Of a DNA stretch of 64,000 bases, positions 38,311-48,469 are shown one piece after another (position 1 is the stretch's first letter; the number at the start of each line of letters is the position of its first letter). Both the position numbers and the translations under genes were made by a program. The notes under the pieces were generated by a model. That model was given only the letters and a program-made list of their open reading frames with translations. It did no database searches and was not told where the DNA came from. The DNA comes from Streptococcus oralis subsp. tigurinus AZ_3a (lineage in GTDB: Bacteria > Bacillota > Bacilli > Lactobacillales > Streptococcaceae), in assembly GCA_000344275.1 (NCBI GenBank), contig AORU01000001.1, positions 214,765 to 278,764 on the forward strand. Reading direction: 5' to 3'.

Positions 38311-39108
38311 TTAATCGACATAAGTATCTTCGTTTTTATTGAGGAAGGCGTAAGGCAAGCCCATCAAGAGACCCCCACCGATAAAGTTTCCGACAAAGGT
38401 TACACCCCAGTGACGAAGAATATTAGGTATGTCAAAGTTAGCAATAGAATCTGCAGCAACACTGAACTTAACAATCGCAAAAGAAGCAAAGTTCGCAGCG
38501 ATGTGTTCATTTGTCAAGAATACAAACATGTAAATCGCTGACAAAACAAGCCAAAGTTTGGCCCCACCGTCTTTCACCAAAACAAAGGAAAGAATGGCAA
38601 TGTTTACAAAGATATTGGCTAAAATACCTTCAAGTAAGACTAACTCATTGGAACGGCCTAACTTCATCTCTACAACCCCTGAAATGAAGCTGTCATGTGT
38701 CAGATTTGCGTAGGCTGCTGAATGGGCAAAGCCCCAACCTGCTATCAAAGCTCCGATGAGGTTGAACAAGGTACAGTAAAGTAAAATCTCAGCTGTTTTT
38801 CTCCATGAGATTTTTTTCAAGAAACTGCCAGCTGTTAAGAACATCATGTTTGAAGTTACCAACTCAGCATTTAAGAAAACAATGTAGGCCAATCCCCAAG
38901 CAAAAACGAATGGGAAGAGGAAACGTCCACTACCAGGTGCGATTTTATTAATCAAATCAGCCCCAACCGCACCTGCAGCCGTACTAAATGTCAGAAAAGC
39001 ACCTGCAAACATGGAACGAATCGCATACTTAAACTTGCTTTGGCTATAAAGACTTTCCTTCTTCTTACAAGCAAATTCAATCTTTGATATAAATTCTGAA
39101 GAGACCAT
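38311..39108 (-). CDS. formate/nitrite transporter family channel
   Basis: A 265-aa FNT protein with six predicted membrane helices. FNT landmarks: AGAFLTFSTAAGAVG (about 35-49), FLNAELVTSNMMFL (the Omega-loop side, about 78-91), and GILANIFVNIAILSFVL (about 160-176). In lactic streptococci such channels usually export formate from pyruvate formate-lyase; substrate is inferred. It is transcribed from a TTTTCA/TATAAT promoter at 39139-39167. Confidence 0.92.
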   Translation of the reverse strand: MVSSEFISKIEFACKKKESLYSQSKFKYAIRSMFAGAFLTFSTAAGAVGADLINKIAPGSGRFLFPFVFAWGLAYIVFLNAELVTSNMMFLTAGSFLKKISWRKTAEILLYCTLFNLIGALIAGWGFAHSAAYANLTHDSFISGVVEMKLGRSNELVLLEGILANIFVNIAILSFVLVKDGGAKLWLVLSAIYMFVFLTNEHIAANFASFAIVKFSVAADSIANFDIPNILRHWGVTFVGNFIGGGLLMGLPYAFLNKNEDTYVD

Positions 39109-39138
39109 AAAAAAACTCCTAAACTTTTATTTGTGAAT

Positions 39139-39167
39139 ATTATAACATAAAGCACGCATTTTGAAAA
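39139..39167 (-). promoter_or_regulatory. promoter of the FNT gene
   Basis: TTTTCA (39162-39167), 17-bp spacer, extended TGT-TATAAT (-10 at 39139-39144). Confidence 0.65.
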
Positions 39168-39284
39168 GCCTTTCTTGTATACGTTTTCTACAAAGAAAAT
39201 CAAGGCATTGGGGGAATTCCATAAATCTCTCCTTTACCCATTAACAGAAAAACATTTCAATATTTCAAATTGATCATCCAAAAA

Positions 39285-39581
39285 TTAAAACTCAAATAGG
39301 TGCCAGTCATCGAAGGTTTGCTCACAATAACTAACTGTTCCTTGATTGTAGTCAATGATAGGTTTCCCCAGCTTGTTCTTCACATCTTCCTCGCTGACTG
39401 CTCCATACATTTCCTTAAGATCAGCTAGCATAAAGTTGATAATTCTATTGAGATTTTCCTGATAATTTTTTGATAACAGTTCAACTTTATCTATAAAGTC
39501 ACAATCAGGCTCTTTGTCCCAAACAAAGATCACTCCCTCATGCTCATAAGTGTATTGCTGTAAACTCTCATCAAAATTCAT
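39285..39581 (-). CDS. hypothetical protein, possible immunity protein
   Basis: A 98-aa acidic protein starting MNFDESLQQYTYEHEGVIF, with GGAGAGTGAACA upstream. It has no signal peptide or membrane helix; predicted mixed alpha/beta, with many aromatic and acidic residues. I do not recognise the family. Its size, acidity and position in a run of similar small genes, one of which is SUKH-like, suggest an immunity protein to a contact-dependent or secreted toxin, without direct evidence. Confidence 0.6.
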   Translation of the reverse strand: MNFDESLQQYTYEHEGVIFVWDKEPDCDFIDKVELLSKNYQENLNRIINFMLADLKEMYGAVSEEDVKNKLGKPIIDYNQGTVSYCEQTFDDWHLFEF

Positions 39582-39695
39582 TGTTCACTCTCCAAATCAT
39601 TATCATTTACTAAAAATTTAGGAACAAATGTTCAAATGATTTCATAAAAATGTCTTCCACACACGCGTACGATAAAATAACAACACTTGCAATGA

Positions 39696-40037
39696 TTAGA
39701 AGATATCATCATAATGTTCACTCGCTTGTTTCACAAACTCGAAAATATTCAAAGATATGGGTTTCATTTCTAGTGAACCTAATGCCCCCAAATCATTCAT
39801 ATAAATAGTGTCGTCAGAATCTTTCTTTATAAAAAAAGCGACATCCCCATCTTGCCCAATCAGGAAAAAATCAGGTTCCCACCCTTCTATTTGGTAGGTG
39901 GAGTTTCTTTCTAGCAAATCTAGCTTCGAGTATAAGATGATACCTGTATTCTCTATTATCAACTCTCCTGCTTTGTCGATTTTACTCAAGAATTCTGCGT
40001 ATAGGTTTGGAAGTACCAAGTCAATCTGATTATTCAT
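39696..40037 (-). CDS. SMI1/KNR4 (SUKH) family immunity-like protein
   Basis: A 113-aa protein. The SUKH pattern is visible: LPNLYAEFLSKIDKAG near the start, GIILYSKLDLLERNSTY in the middle, and FFLIGQDGDVAFFIKKDSDDTIYMNDLGALG. SUKH proteins are the commonest immunity proteins of polymorphic toxin systems. The start MNNQIDLVLP follows GAGGAGTTGAGA; an upstream in-frame Met lies within decayed sequence and is rejected. No cognate toxin gene is adjacent, so this looks like an orphan immunity gene. Confidence 0.78.
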   Translation of the reverse strand: MNNQIDLVLPNLYAEFLSKIDKAGELIIENTGIILYSKLDLLERNSTYQIEGWEPDFFLIGQDGDVAFFIKKDSDDTIYMNDLGALGSLEMKPISLNIFEFVKQASEHYDDIF

Positions 40038-40074
40038 TCTCAACTCCTCATCTATTTTTCCTACTGCGAGAGTT

Positions 40075-40279
40075 CTATATCTCATCTTCACTTAGTTCTC
40101 TAAAATGTGAAATATGATATCCAAAATAAGACTTCCCCCGATTTTCCTATGAAGATTCAGTGTCCAGCCATATTGGCAATTTCTCCCAAGAATATCATAG
40201 GAAGATCCTTGTCAAATGGAAAACTACTTGTTATGTCTTCTTTGAGCGTAACGAAAGACTTTTCTCTTAACTGACTCAT
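40075..40279 (-). pseudogene. frameshifted small gene in the immunity cluster
   Basis: A good start (GAGAGGATAGATA then ATG) opens MSQLREKSFVTLKEDITSSF and runs 40 codons to a premature TGA after NMAGH. Coding-like sequence resumes in another frame with KSYFGYHISHFRELSEDEI and a TAG. The two parts together look like one protein of about 65 residues broken by frameshift. Family not identified. Confidence 0.5.
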
Positions 40280-40410
40280 TATCTATCCTCTCTTATGCCA
40301 GGCATCCTTCGGTTACTTACGATAAACCTTTCAACCTACTGATTAGCTTCCTCTCACATTGAAAAGATACCATTAAAGTTGAATGATCATCTTGCAAGCA
40401 TCATACATTA

Positions 40411-41040
40411 TCAAATTTTATAGTTTTCAATTTCTTCTCTACTCATGCCTACAAGTTCTGTCGTCCACAAGCCCACAATGTCCGACAAGACTGAATCACA
40501 GGTATATTCTTCTTCACCGTCTATATACTTACAGGAAAAGACAGGCTTCCTTGTCGCCGCTTGATAAAATGTCATGGCTACTTCTTCTAGTTTTTGGGGA
40601 TTGAAATCAAGTGATAGTTTTTGAGCCATATTTCCTCGTACCAGATCCCAATTTTCCTGCTTAACCTGATAGCTTTCTCGTATTTTAGACACATAGCCCC
40701 TACAAAATGCTTTCAATAAGTCTGTGTTCTGATAAAGATACCGATAGCTAAAATCCGAAATACGACCTGCGTGAAGTAGGAATGTCAGTAAGTCATCCAG
40801 ACTTTCTGCTACTCTCCCCACTTGGCCCTCACTTCCGATAAAGCCTATGCTGTTATCTTCGAGAAAAACATATTCTCCCCCACTACCGTCTTGAGCAAAA
40901 GCCTTACAGGCAAGAGAGTATTCCTCATTGTTCCCTGAAAACTGAACTTCACTTATCTTGTCATAAAAATAAATATCACATTCAGTCATCAGTAAGGTCC
41001 TTAACTGTTCATTTTCTCTGACTTCTTGTAGCTTATCCAT
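40411..41040 (-). CDS. hypothetical protein, possible immunity protein
   Basis: A 209-aa protein, start MDKLQEVREN (the second of two near ATGs, because AAAGGA lies 6 nt before it). The N-terminal half has EEYSLACKAFAQDGSGGEYVFLEDNSIGFIGSEGQVGRVAESLDDLL, a sequence reminiscent of SUKH/SMI1-like folds that read as glycine-rich strands followed by an acidic helix. The C-terminal half is helical. Soluble, no catalytic motif. Lies 26 nt after the PH-like membrane gene and probably shares its transcript. Confidence 0.6.
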   Translation of the reverse strand: MDKLQEVRENEQLRTLLMTECDIYFYDKISEVQFSGNNEEYSLACKAFAQDGSGGEYVFLEDNSIGFIGSEGQVGRVAESLDDLLTFLLHAGRISDFSYRYLYQNTDLLKAFCRGYVSKIRESYQVKQENWDLVRGNMAQKLSLDFNPQKLEEVAMTFYQAATRKPVFSCKYIDGEEEYTCDSVLSDIVGLWTTELVGMSREEIENYKI

Positions 41041-41066
41041 GATCATTCCTTTCTTAAGCTAAACAC

Positions 41067-41483
41067 TTATCCATCCATTACAATTCTAATATGGTAGTTT
41101 TTAGTTTCATTCTTTAGATTCTTCACAAGGAGATCATTCTGTTTTGATTGTCCGAAGAAAAAACTGACAGCTTTTCCATCTTTTCTTTCGATACACAAAT
41201 GATAACTTGCCCCATTCAATTTGACACTTCGAATATATTTGACTTCAATCATTTTGATGTTATTCAGCGGAATGATTCTCTTCACAAATACAAAAGCATT
41301 GTGAATATAAAGTCTCCCATTGGCAATGTGAAACGGGGCAAAAAAATCACCACCACTACGACGGACAATTATAAAACGTCGCCAAAAGATTAGTAAAAGA
41401 ATAGAGGCTAATAAGTAAAAGGCAAAACTAAAGACGGGACTTCCCCACATCGTTTTCATTCCAAACAAAAAATATTCGAACAT
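41067..41483 (-). CDS. hypothetical membrane-anchored PH-like protein
   Basis: A 138-aa protein with a hydrophobic N-terminus (one or two helices, about 2-35, ending LLIFWRRFIIVRR). The following soluble part is beta-rich (NGRLYIHNAFVFVKRIIPLNNIKMIEV) and resembles bacterial PH-like or YqeB-type domains. The ribosome binding site AAGGAGAATGATGC is strong. It is the first gene after the srtA terminator. Function unknown; similar small membrane proteins occur in immunity gene clusters. Confidence 0.6.
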   Translation of the reverse strand: MFEYFLFGMKTMWGSPVFSFAFYLLASILLLIFWRRFIIVRRSGGDFFAPFHIANGRLYIHNAFVFVKRIIPLNNIKMIEVKYIRSVKLNGASYHLCIERKDGKAVSFFFGQSKQNDLLVKNLKNETKNYHIRIVMDG

Positions 41484-41514
41484 GCATCATTCTCCTTTGA
41501 CTGACGCTTCTATT

Positions 41515-41552
41515 TGACAAAAACCAGTGAAAAATACAATTCACTGGTTTTT
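41515..41552 (-). terminator. terminator after srtA
   Basis: AAAAACCAGTGAA/TTCACTGGTTTTT stem, about 8-nt loop, tail TTGTC. It separates gyrA-srtA from the small immunity-like genes. Confidence 0.82.
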
Positions 41553-41556
41553 GAGG

Positions 41557-42303
41557 TTAATAACGTTGTTTATATGGCTTATTAAAGGCGCTTAGGATAT
41601 CATCAGATGTTTCAGAATAAGCTTTAACTTCTTTAAAATCACCTTTAACAATAATCCGCTCTGTCGCATTATAGTCCACACAGGTCACCAATGTGATTTC
41701 TTTGATACCATCACGATCTTCGATTTCATCTACTCGGTCCGGAGTAACGTGTTTAACTTCCGTAATCTCATAAGTATAAACCTTATCCTTATCGGTCAGG
41801 TAAATTTTCATACCCGCTTTAGCGTTAACTAAAGGTGAGAAGAGCATTTGACTGGCATTTTCAACAGTAAAGATATGGTGACTCGCTAGAGAATAGTTGC
41901 CCTCTCCCATTTTTTGGTCTGGTTTCATGGTTCCTGCTCCGTAGAACAAGTTTACATTATCCAACCCTTTGAAAATCGGCAAGTTAATCTCCACTTCGGG
42001 AATAGCAATTCCTCCAATAACGGGAAGCTTCTGAGCGTCCCACTGAGCGGCTAGAACTGCTTCAGATGAAATAGATTTAACCGAATCAAAATCAAAATTT
42101 CCTTCCGTTTTGAGATTTTCATCTATATTTTCTTTAGTAACCTGATTGACTTGGTATTTATTGGTATTCCATACCATAAAGAGATCTCGAATCTTTGAAT
42201 TAAAAATCAAAGCTAAGGATAAAAGAATTAAGAAAACCGCTAAAATATTGAGAAATAGATTCCTACGCTTATTCTTCTTACTTTTCGTTTTTTTATGAGA
42301 CAT
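41557..42303 (-). CDS. srtA: class A sortase
   Basis: The housekeeping sortase (248 aa) that cleaves LPxTG-type motifs and attaches proteins to lipid II/peptidoglycan. A short basic cytoplasmic tail and one membrane anchor (about 16-34) precede the catalytic domain. Catalytic residues: His in LASHHIF (about 142), Cys in TLVTC (208) and Arg in ATERIIV (216). The start directly abuts the gyrA stop, the usual mitis-group order. It is the expected enzyme for the LPNTG protein encoded at 63.4 kb. Confidence 0.95.
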   Translation of the reverse strand: MSHKKTKSKKNKRRNLFLNILAVFLILLSLALIFNSKIRDLFMVWNTNKYQVNQVTKENIDENLKTEGNFDFDSVKSISSEAVLAAQWDAQKLPVIGGIAIPEVEINLPIFKGLDNVNLFYGAGTMKPDQKMGEGNYSLASHHIFTVENASQMLFSPLVNAKAGMKIYLTDKDKVYTYEITEVKHVTPDRVDEIEDRDGIKEITLVTCVDYNATERIIVKGDFKEVKAYSETSDDILSAFNKPYKQRY

Positions 42304-44771
42304 TATGCTTTACCTTCTGTTTCGTTTTCAGTCCCAACTTCTTCTTTTTCTACCGCAGCAACCGTTGTGAAGGTCACAATCTTGGCATCCTGATCTAGAC
42401 GCATCACCTTAACTCCCATAGTTGAGCGTCCTGTTTGTGAAATATTGGCAACGTTTGTACGGATCATAACACCTGTATCCGTGATAATCATCAGGTCTTC
42501 ATCTCCTTTAACAGTGAGGAGACCTGCAAGAGGGCCATTTTTCTCAGCAACATTGGCTGTCTTCATTCCTTTACCACCACGACCTTTTGTTGGATATTCA
42601 GTTGCAAGAGTACGTTTACCATACCCTTTTTCAGTGATGATAAGGACCTCGTCCTGGTCAGTGATGACACTAGCACCAACTACAGTATCTCCTTCACGAA
42701 GGTTAACTCCTCGAACACCTGTCGCGATACGGCTCATGCCACGAATAGCTGATTGATTAAAGCGAACAGCATAACCAAACTTAGTACCAATGATAATATC
42801 TGTGTCTTCTTCTGTCAGCAAGACGTTAATCAGTTCATCTTCATCCTTGAGATTCAAAGCCTTAAGTCCATTTTGACGGATATTAGCAAATTCTTTAACA
42901 CTGGTTCGCTTCACGATACCGTGACGGGTTGTGAAGAAGAAATAGGCGTCATCACTACGTTCAGATTTAACATTAATGATGGTCTGTATGCTCTCCCCTT
43001 CATCCAGCTTCAAAAGATTGACAACCGGCAATCCCTTGGCTGTGCGACCGTATTCAGGAATTTCATAACCTTTTAGTCGGTATACACGGCCCTTATTGGT
43101 AAAGAAGAGCAAATGATCATGGGTGCTGGTTGAAACCAACTCACGCACAAAGTCATCATCCTTAACTCCCGTACCTTGGACTCCACGACCACCACGTTTT
43201 TGAGCAGTGAATTTACCTTGGTCCAAACGTTTGATGTAGCCCTTGTTAGAAAGAGTGATTAAGACATCCGACTCCTCAACCAAGTCTTCGTCTTCAAGAG
43301 TTAAGACTTCTCCAACCATTAACTCGGTACGACGTTTGTCACCAAATTTACGTTTTACTTCATCCAATTCATCTTTTATGATTTGCACCACACGTTCTGG
43401 TTTAGCAAGAATATCAGCCAAATCTGCAATCAAGGCAATCAATTCATCATATTCAGACTGAATTTTATCGCGTTCCAATCCTGTCAAGCGGCGAAGACGC
43501 ATATCAAGGATAGCCTGACTTTGACGCTCAGAAAGCTTAAACTTGCTCATCAACTCAGCCTGCGCTTCCGCATCCGTTTCACTAGCACGAATGATACGAA
43601 TCACTTCATCAATATGATCTAACGCGATTAAAAGGCCTTCTAAGATGTGCGCACGCGCTTCTGCCTTTTCCTTGTCAAAACGAGTACGACGAACAACTAC
43701 CTCTTTTTGGTGTTCAATATAGGCATCCAAAATTTGACGAAGAGACAAAATCTTTGGTACGCCATTTTGAATAGCAAGCATATTGAAACCAAAGTTAGTT
43801 TGCATCTGCGTCATCTTGAAGAGGTTATTGAGGATGACATTTGCAGAAGCATCACGCTTCACTTCGATAATGAAACGAACCCCTTCACGGTTGGATTCAT
43901 CACGTACAGCTGTAATTCCCTCAATTCGTTTTTCTTGCGCCAAACGAACGATATGCTCATGGACCTTGGTTTTATTGACCATATAAGGAAATTCTGTTAC
44001 CACGATGCGCTCACGCCCTGTCTTAGTCGTCTCAATCTCTGTTCGAGAACGGAGAACAATCGAACCCTTACCAGTCTCATAAGCCTTATGAATCCCTGAT
44101 TTCCCCATGACAAGGGCACCAGTTGGAAAATCTGGACCAGGCAAGACTTCCATCAAGTCCCTAGTAGTTACTTCAGGATTGTCCATAACCAACTTCACCG
44201 CATCAATGGTTTCGCCCAGGTTGTGAGGTGGGATATTGGTTGCCATCCCAACAGCGATACCAGTTGCCCCATTGACCAAAAGGTTTGGAAAACGAGCCGG
44301 CAAGACCAAGGGCTCACGCTCATTGGCATCGTAGTTGTCTACGAAATCAACTGTGTTTTTATTGATGTCACGAAGCATTTCAAGAGCAATCTTGCTCATA
44401 CGTGCTTCTGTGTAACGCTGTGCAGCGGCACCATCCCCGTCCATGGAACCAAAATTTCCATGTCCATCGACAAGCATGTAACGGTAGCTCCACCACTGAG
44501 CCATACGAACCATGGCTTCATAAATAGATGAATCCCCGTGTGGGTGGTATTTACCCATAACATCCCCTGTAATACGGGCTGATTTTTTATGAGGTTTGTC
44601 TGGTGTAACACCTAGTTCATTCATTCCGTAAAGAATACGGCGGTGAACAGGTTTTAAACCGTCTCGAACATCAGGAAGAGCCCGCGCAACGATAACACTC
44701 ATGGCGTAATCGATAAAGCTGGTCTTCATCTCCTTTGTCAGATTGACATTCACTAAATTTCTATCCTGCAT
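42303..44771 (-). CDS. gyrA: DNA gyrase subunit A
   Basis: GyrA (822 aa), the cleavage subunit of gyrase. Start [10 protein letters not shown], with GAGG 9 nt upstream. The active-site Tyr lies in [12 protein letters not shown]. The quinolone-resistance region reads [12 protein letters not shown], with Ser81 and Glu85 both wild type, so no gyrA-mediated fluoroquinolone resistance is expected. The C-terminal half contains the beta-pinwheel with GyrA boxes (for example [10 protein letters not shown]). Promoter is an extended -10 at 44809. Confidence 0.98.
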   Translation of the reverse strand: MQDRNLVNVNLTKEMKTSFIDYAMSVIVARALPDVRDGLKPVHRRILYGMNELGVTPDKPHKKSARITGDVMGKYHPHGDSSIYEAMVRMAQWWSYRYMLVDGHGNFGSMDGDGAAAQRYTEARMSKIALEMLRDINKNTVDFVDNYDANEREPLVLPARFPNLLVNGATGIAVGMATNIPPHNLGETIDAVKLVMDNPEVTTRDLMEVLPGPDFPTGALVMGKSGIHKAYETGKGSIVLRSRTEIETTKTGRERIVVTEFPYMVNKTKVHEHIVRLAQEKRIEGITAVRDESNREGVRFIIEVKRDASANVILNNLFKMTQMQTNFGFNMLAIQNGVPKILSLRQILDAYIEHQKEVVVRRTRFDKEKAEARAHILEGLLIALDHIDEVIRIIRASETDAEAQAELMSKFKLSERQSQAILDMRLRRLTGLERDKIQSEYDELIALIADLADILAKPERVVQIIKDELDEVKRKFGDKRRTELMVGEVLTLEDEDLVEESDVLITLSNKGYIKRLDQGKFTAQKRGGRGVQGTGVKDDDFVRELVSTSTHDHLLFFTNKGRVYRLKGYEIPEYGRTAKGLPVVNLLKLDEGESIQTIINVKSERSDDAYFFFTTRHGIVKRTSVKEFANIRQNGLKALNLKDEDELINVLLTEEDTDIIIGTKFGYAVRFNQSAIRGMSRIATGVRGVNLREGDTVVGASVITDQDEVLIITEKGYGKRTLATEYPTKGRGGKGMKTANVAEKNGPLAGLLTVKGDEDLMIITDTGVMIRTNVANISQTGRSTMGVKVMRLDQDAKIVTFTTVAAVEKEEVGTENETEGKA

Positions 44772-44808
44772 TAATAAATGCCTCATTTCACTATTAGTAA
44801 TTAGATAT

Positions 44809-44817
44809 ATTATACCA
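44809..44817 (-). promoter_or_regulatory. extended -10 box of gyrA
   Basis: TGGTATAAT on the minus strand about 40 nt before the start; weak -35. It shares the gap with the ldh promoter on the opposite strand. Confidence 0.6.
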
Positions 44818-44850
44818 TAATCTGTCCTTCATTTCAGTCTTTGAAAATCA

Positions 44851-44864
44851 CTAAAACGTTTACA
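44851..44864 (+). promoter_or_regulatory. cre-like site upstream of ldh
   Basis: CTAAAACGTTTACA matches 12 of 14 positions of the CcpA operator consensus TGWAARCGYTWNCW. Centred about 30 nt upstream of the -35, a position compatible with activation of ldh. Prediction only. Confidence 0.45.
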
Positions 44865-44886
44865 TCGATAACCGAATAGAATATTC

Positions 44887-44915
44887 GTGACAAAGCTTTT
44901 TAAAAGTGATAGAAT
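44887..44915 (+). promoter_or_regulatory. promoter of ldh
   Basis: GTGACA (44887-44892), 17-bp spacer, extended TGA-TAGAAT (44910-44915). The 5' UTR includes a GGGGA-T-TCCCC mini-hairpin (about 44925-44936) before the AAGGAGATG ribosome binding site. Confidence 0.72.
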
Positions 44916-44961
44916 GAAAGTGTCTGGGGATTCCCCCAAAAAAAATGAAGGAGATGTTTAG

Positions 44962-45951
<990 letters not shown>

Positions 45952-45953
45952 AG

Positions 45954-45986
45954 AAAAAAGGTTCCCAAACATGGGAACCTTTTTTC
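45954..45986 (+). terminator. terminator after ldh
   Basis: AAAGGTTCCCA/TGGGAACCTTT stem with an AACA loop and flanking A/T runs. Confidence 0.9.
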
Positions 45987-46039
45987 TTTTACTGTAAAGG
46001 TTTAAACCCTATTTTTCAAAAGGCTACTTATCTCAGAAG

Positions 46040-46187
46040 TTATATATCATATCAAATACTCGGTTGGAAAAACACCTAAATTTATACATATATAACTAAA
46101 GAAATGAAATCAACCGTGGCAGATGTCATGGAAAAGTATTAGTTCTTGCCCCAAAAATGCCCCAAAGCAACAAAAAAAGCCTACTGA
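46040..46187 (+). pseudogene. apparent C-terminal remnant of a tyrosine integrase
   Basis: In one plus-strand frame 46080-46187 reads YTYITKEMKSTVADVMEKY, a TAG, then FLPQKCPKATKKAY and TGA. The first part matches the usual last helix of phage/ICE integrases (Y-THxTxEM…A…MEKY). Just upstream, in shifted frames, ISNTRLEKHLNLYIY resembles the IS..LGH..…TL..YTH segment. The reading ends inside the hup terminator stem, where an att site would be expected. Very degraded; identification is tentative. Confidence 0.4.
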
Positions 46188-46220
46188 TCAAGCTAGAAAG
46201 CTTGATACAATAGGCTTTTT
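46172..46220 (-). terminator. terminator after hup (possible att region)
   Basis: Outer stem AAAAAGCCTA/TAGGCTTTTT with an inner ATCAAGCT/AGCTTGAT hairpin and T-rich tail on the minus strand. Confidence 0.85.
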
Positions 46221-46229
46221 GAAAATTCA

Positions 46230-46505
46230 TTATTTAACAGCGTCTTTAAGAGCTTTACCAGCTTTGAATGCTGGAACTTTAGAAGCTGCGATTTCGATTT
46301 CTTTACCAGTTTGTGGGTTGCGACCTTTACGTGCAGCACGTTCACGAACTTCAAAGTTACCAAAACCAATCAATTGAACTTTTTCACCAGCTGCAAGGTA
46401 TTCAGTTACTGCTGCAAATACAGCATCAACTGCTACCGCTGAATCTTTCTTAGTTAAGTCTGTAGCTTCTGCCACTTTAGCGATCAAATCTTGTTTGTTT
46501 GCCAT
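46230..46505 (-). CDS. hup: DNA-binding protein HU
   Basis: A 91-aa histone-like protein that bends DNA and compacts the nucleoid. N-terminal [19 protein letters not shown], core [20 protein letters not shown] (the DNA-binding arm), and [26 protein letters not shown]. Start MANKQD follows GGAGGATTTGTTAAC; upstream in-frame codons are not conserved. Monocistronic, strong codon bias. Confidence 0.97.
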   Translation of the reverse strand: MANKQDLIAKVAEATDLTKKDSAVAVDAVFAAVTEYLAAGEKVQLIGFGNFEVRERAARKGRNPQTGKEIEIAASKVPAFKAGKALKDAVK

Positions 46506-46611
46506 GTTAACAAATCCTCCAAATAATTTCTGATTAACAAATATAATCATATCCTAAAATTGCCCATAGGTCAAGTCAAAAACGCCATTTCAAACATTTT
46601 TCTCTATTTTT

Positions 46612-47448
46612 TTAGGAATTATAACGGATTAGAATTGCCCAAGCATTCTCTCCAGTATGAGTTTGAATAATAGAGCCAGTTTCCAGTACAGAGATTGGTT
46701 TCTCAACATAGGCTTGTAATAAACTCTTCATCTCATTTGCCCATTCGTTTGTTCCAGCATAGGAAATTCCAATTTCTGCAACTGATTTATGAGTAAGGGC
46801 CACCGTTAACTCTTCAAGCCATTTTTTGAAAGTTTTCGCACCACGTCCTTTGACGATTGGTTGGAGTTCGTGGTTTTTCATCTGCATCACTACACGAATA
46901 TTTAATAGTGAGCTTAATAGTCCCGTCACACGTCCAATACGCCCACCTTTCACTAGGTTTTCTAGAGTCGAAACACCGATATAAAGCTCTGTGTGATTCT
47001 TCACTTCTTCTATACGTGCTAGAATAGTTTCTAAATCTTTACCCTCTTTAGCAAGTTTTGCAGCTTCAACAACTTGAAACTTCATAGCCTGATCTGTAAA
47101 GGAACTATCAATAACCGTCACATCAGAACTTGAGAGACTTGCACCCTGGCGAGCAGCTTCAACCGTTCCAGACAAGGCATGAGACATATGAATAGCAACA
47201 ACCTGACTGCCATCTTTTCCCAGCTCTTCAAAGACTTCAGCAAACACTCCTACTGGAGGTTGACTCGTTTTAGGGAGATTCTTGCTTTGTTGCATAAGAT
47301 GAAGGAATTCCCCCTCTTTTAGATCAGCATCTGAGTAGAGTACGCCATCAATCATAACTGATAAGGGGACAATAGTGATATTTAATTCTTTAACTACTTC
47401 TGGTTCGATAGTAACAGAAGAGTCCGTTACAATTTTTACTTGTGTCAT
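46612..47448 (-). CDS. DegV family fatty-acid-binding protein
   Basis: A 278-aa DegV protein. [12 protein letters not shown] at the N-terminus, [16 protein letters not shown] and [16 protein letters not shown] (lipid head-group contacts), and [18 protein letters not shown] in the C-terminal half. Family members act as fatty-acid-binding subunits (FakB) delivering acyl chains to FakA kinase. Which FakB paralogue this is cannot be told here. Start MTQVKIV; the ribosome binding site is weak. Confidence 0.9.
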   Translation of the reverse strand: MTQVKIVTDSSVTIEPEVVKELNITIVPLSVMIDGVLYSDADLKEGEFLHLMQQSKNLPKTSQPPVGVFAEVFEELGKDGSQVVAIHMSHALSGTVEAARQGASLSSSDVTVIDSSFTDQAMKFQVVEAAKLAKEGKDLETILARIEEVKNHTELYIGVSTLENLVKGGRIGRVTGLLSSLLNIRVVMQMKNHELQPIVKGRGAKTFKKWLEELTVALTHKSVAEIGISYAGTNEWANEMKSLLQAYVEKPISVLETGSIIQTHTGENAWAILIRYNS

Positions 47449-47555
47449 AAGTTCAATCTTTCTATTCTTCTCAATAGGATTGGGATTTTTCACTCTTATT
47501 ATATCAAAAAAATGATAAAAAATCATAAGTAATCCAATTAAAAAAACTGAATTTT

Positions 47556-47564
47556 TGGTATAAT
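47556..47564 (+). promoter_or_regulatory. extended -10 box of the yitT-like gene
   Basis: TGGTATAAT 27 nt before the start; GCGAGGAGCAGCT is the ribosome binding site. Confidence 0.6.
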
Positions 47565-47591
47565 CTATCTATAGAAAAGCGAGGAGCAGCT

Positions 47592-48440
47592 ATGATTCGA
47601 AAAGTTCAACCGATTATTACGATTATATTTGGAGCAGCTATCTATGCCTTTGGTCTCACCTACTTTGTTGTTCCTTATCATCTATTTGAGGGAGGGGCGA
47701 CAGGTATCACCTTGATTACCTACTATCTTTTTAAAATCCCTGTTTCATTGATGAATCTCTTAATCAATATTCCTTTATTTATTTTGGCTTGGAAGATATT
47801 TGGTCCCAAGACCCTCTACTCCAGCCTTCTGGGTTCTATTTCTCTCTCTATTTGGCTCGCAATCTTTGAGCGTATCCCCTTGCAATTTGACTTACAAGGT
47901 GACCTCATCATCGTTGCTTTAGTCTCAGGGGTTTTACTGGGAGTTGGTTTAGGAATTATCTTTAATGCTGGTGGAACCACTGGTGGCTCTGATATCGTTG
48001 CCCGCATCCTCAACAAGTACACCAATATTTCGATTGGGAAATTGCTTTTTGGAATTGACTTTTTCATTTTAATGTTAATTCTGCTTATTTTCCAAGATCT
48101 CCGTCTTGTGACCTATACTCTCTTGTTTGACTTCATCATCGCTCGCGTTATTGACCTGATTGGTGAAGGGGGTTACGCTGGTAAAGGTTTTATTATCATT
48201 ACTCAATATCCTGACCAACTGGCTGATAAGATTAATGAAGAGCTTGGCCGTGGCGTGACCTTTATATCTGGTCAAGGTTATTACAGTAAGAAAGATTTAA
48301 AAATTATTTACTGTATCGTCGGTCGGAACGAGATCGTCAAAATGAAGGACATGATTCACCAAGTCGATCCTCAAGCCTTTATCACCATCACAGAGGCCCA
48401 TGAAATTCTGGGTGAAGGCTTTACTTATGTGAAAGATTAA
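47592..48440 (+). CDS. YitT family membrane protein
   Basis: A 282-aa protein with five or six membrane helices (DUF161 repeats; e.g. GAAIYAFGLTYFVVPYHLFEGGATGI and GVGLGIIFNAGGTTGGSDIVARIL). A C-terminal cytoplasmic DUF2179 domain (about 205-280) contains RGVTFISGQGYYSKKDLKII. The family is proposed to be membrane transporters with a PII-like sensor domain; substrate unknown. Confidence 0.9.
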   Translation: MIRKVQPIITIIFGAAIYAFGLTYFVVPYHLFEGGATGITLITYYLFKIPVSLMNLLINIPLFILAWKIFGPKTLYSSLLGSISLSIWLAIFERIPLQFDLQGDLIIVALVSGVLLGVGLGIIFNAGGTTGGSDIVARILNKYTNISIGKLLFGIDFFILMLILLIFQDLRLVTYTLLFDFIIARVIDLIGEGGYAGKGFIIITQYPDQLADKINEELGRGVTFISGQGYYSKKDLKIIYCIVGRNEIVKMKDMIHQVDPQAFITITEAHEILGEGFTYVKD

Positions 48441-48469
48441 AAAGCTGGGAAATCCCAGCTTTTATTTTT
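48439..48469. terminator. bidirectional terminator between yitT-like and permease genes
   Basis: AAAAGCTGGGA/TCCCAGCTTTT with a 3-nt loop, T-rich both ways. It overlaps the TAA of the plus-strand gene and the last codons of the minus-strand permease. Confidence 0.85.

Noticed and set aside
42303..44771. Quinolone-resistance mutation in gyrA
   Set aside because: Ser81 and Glu85 are the wild-type residues.
44868..44892. CACGAATA on the minus strand near ldh/gyrA as a second com-box
   Set aside because: The first base differs from TACGAATA, no T-rich flank is present, and neither gyrA nor ldh is a late competence gene.
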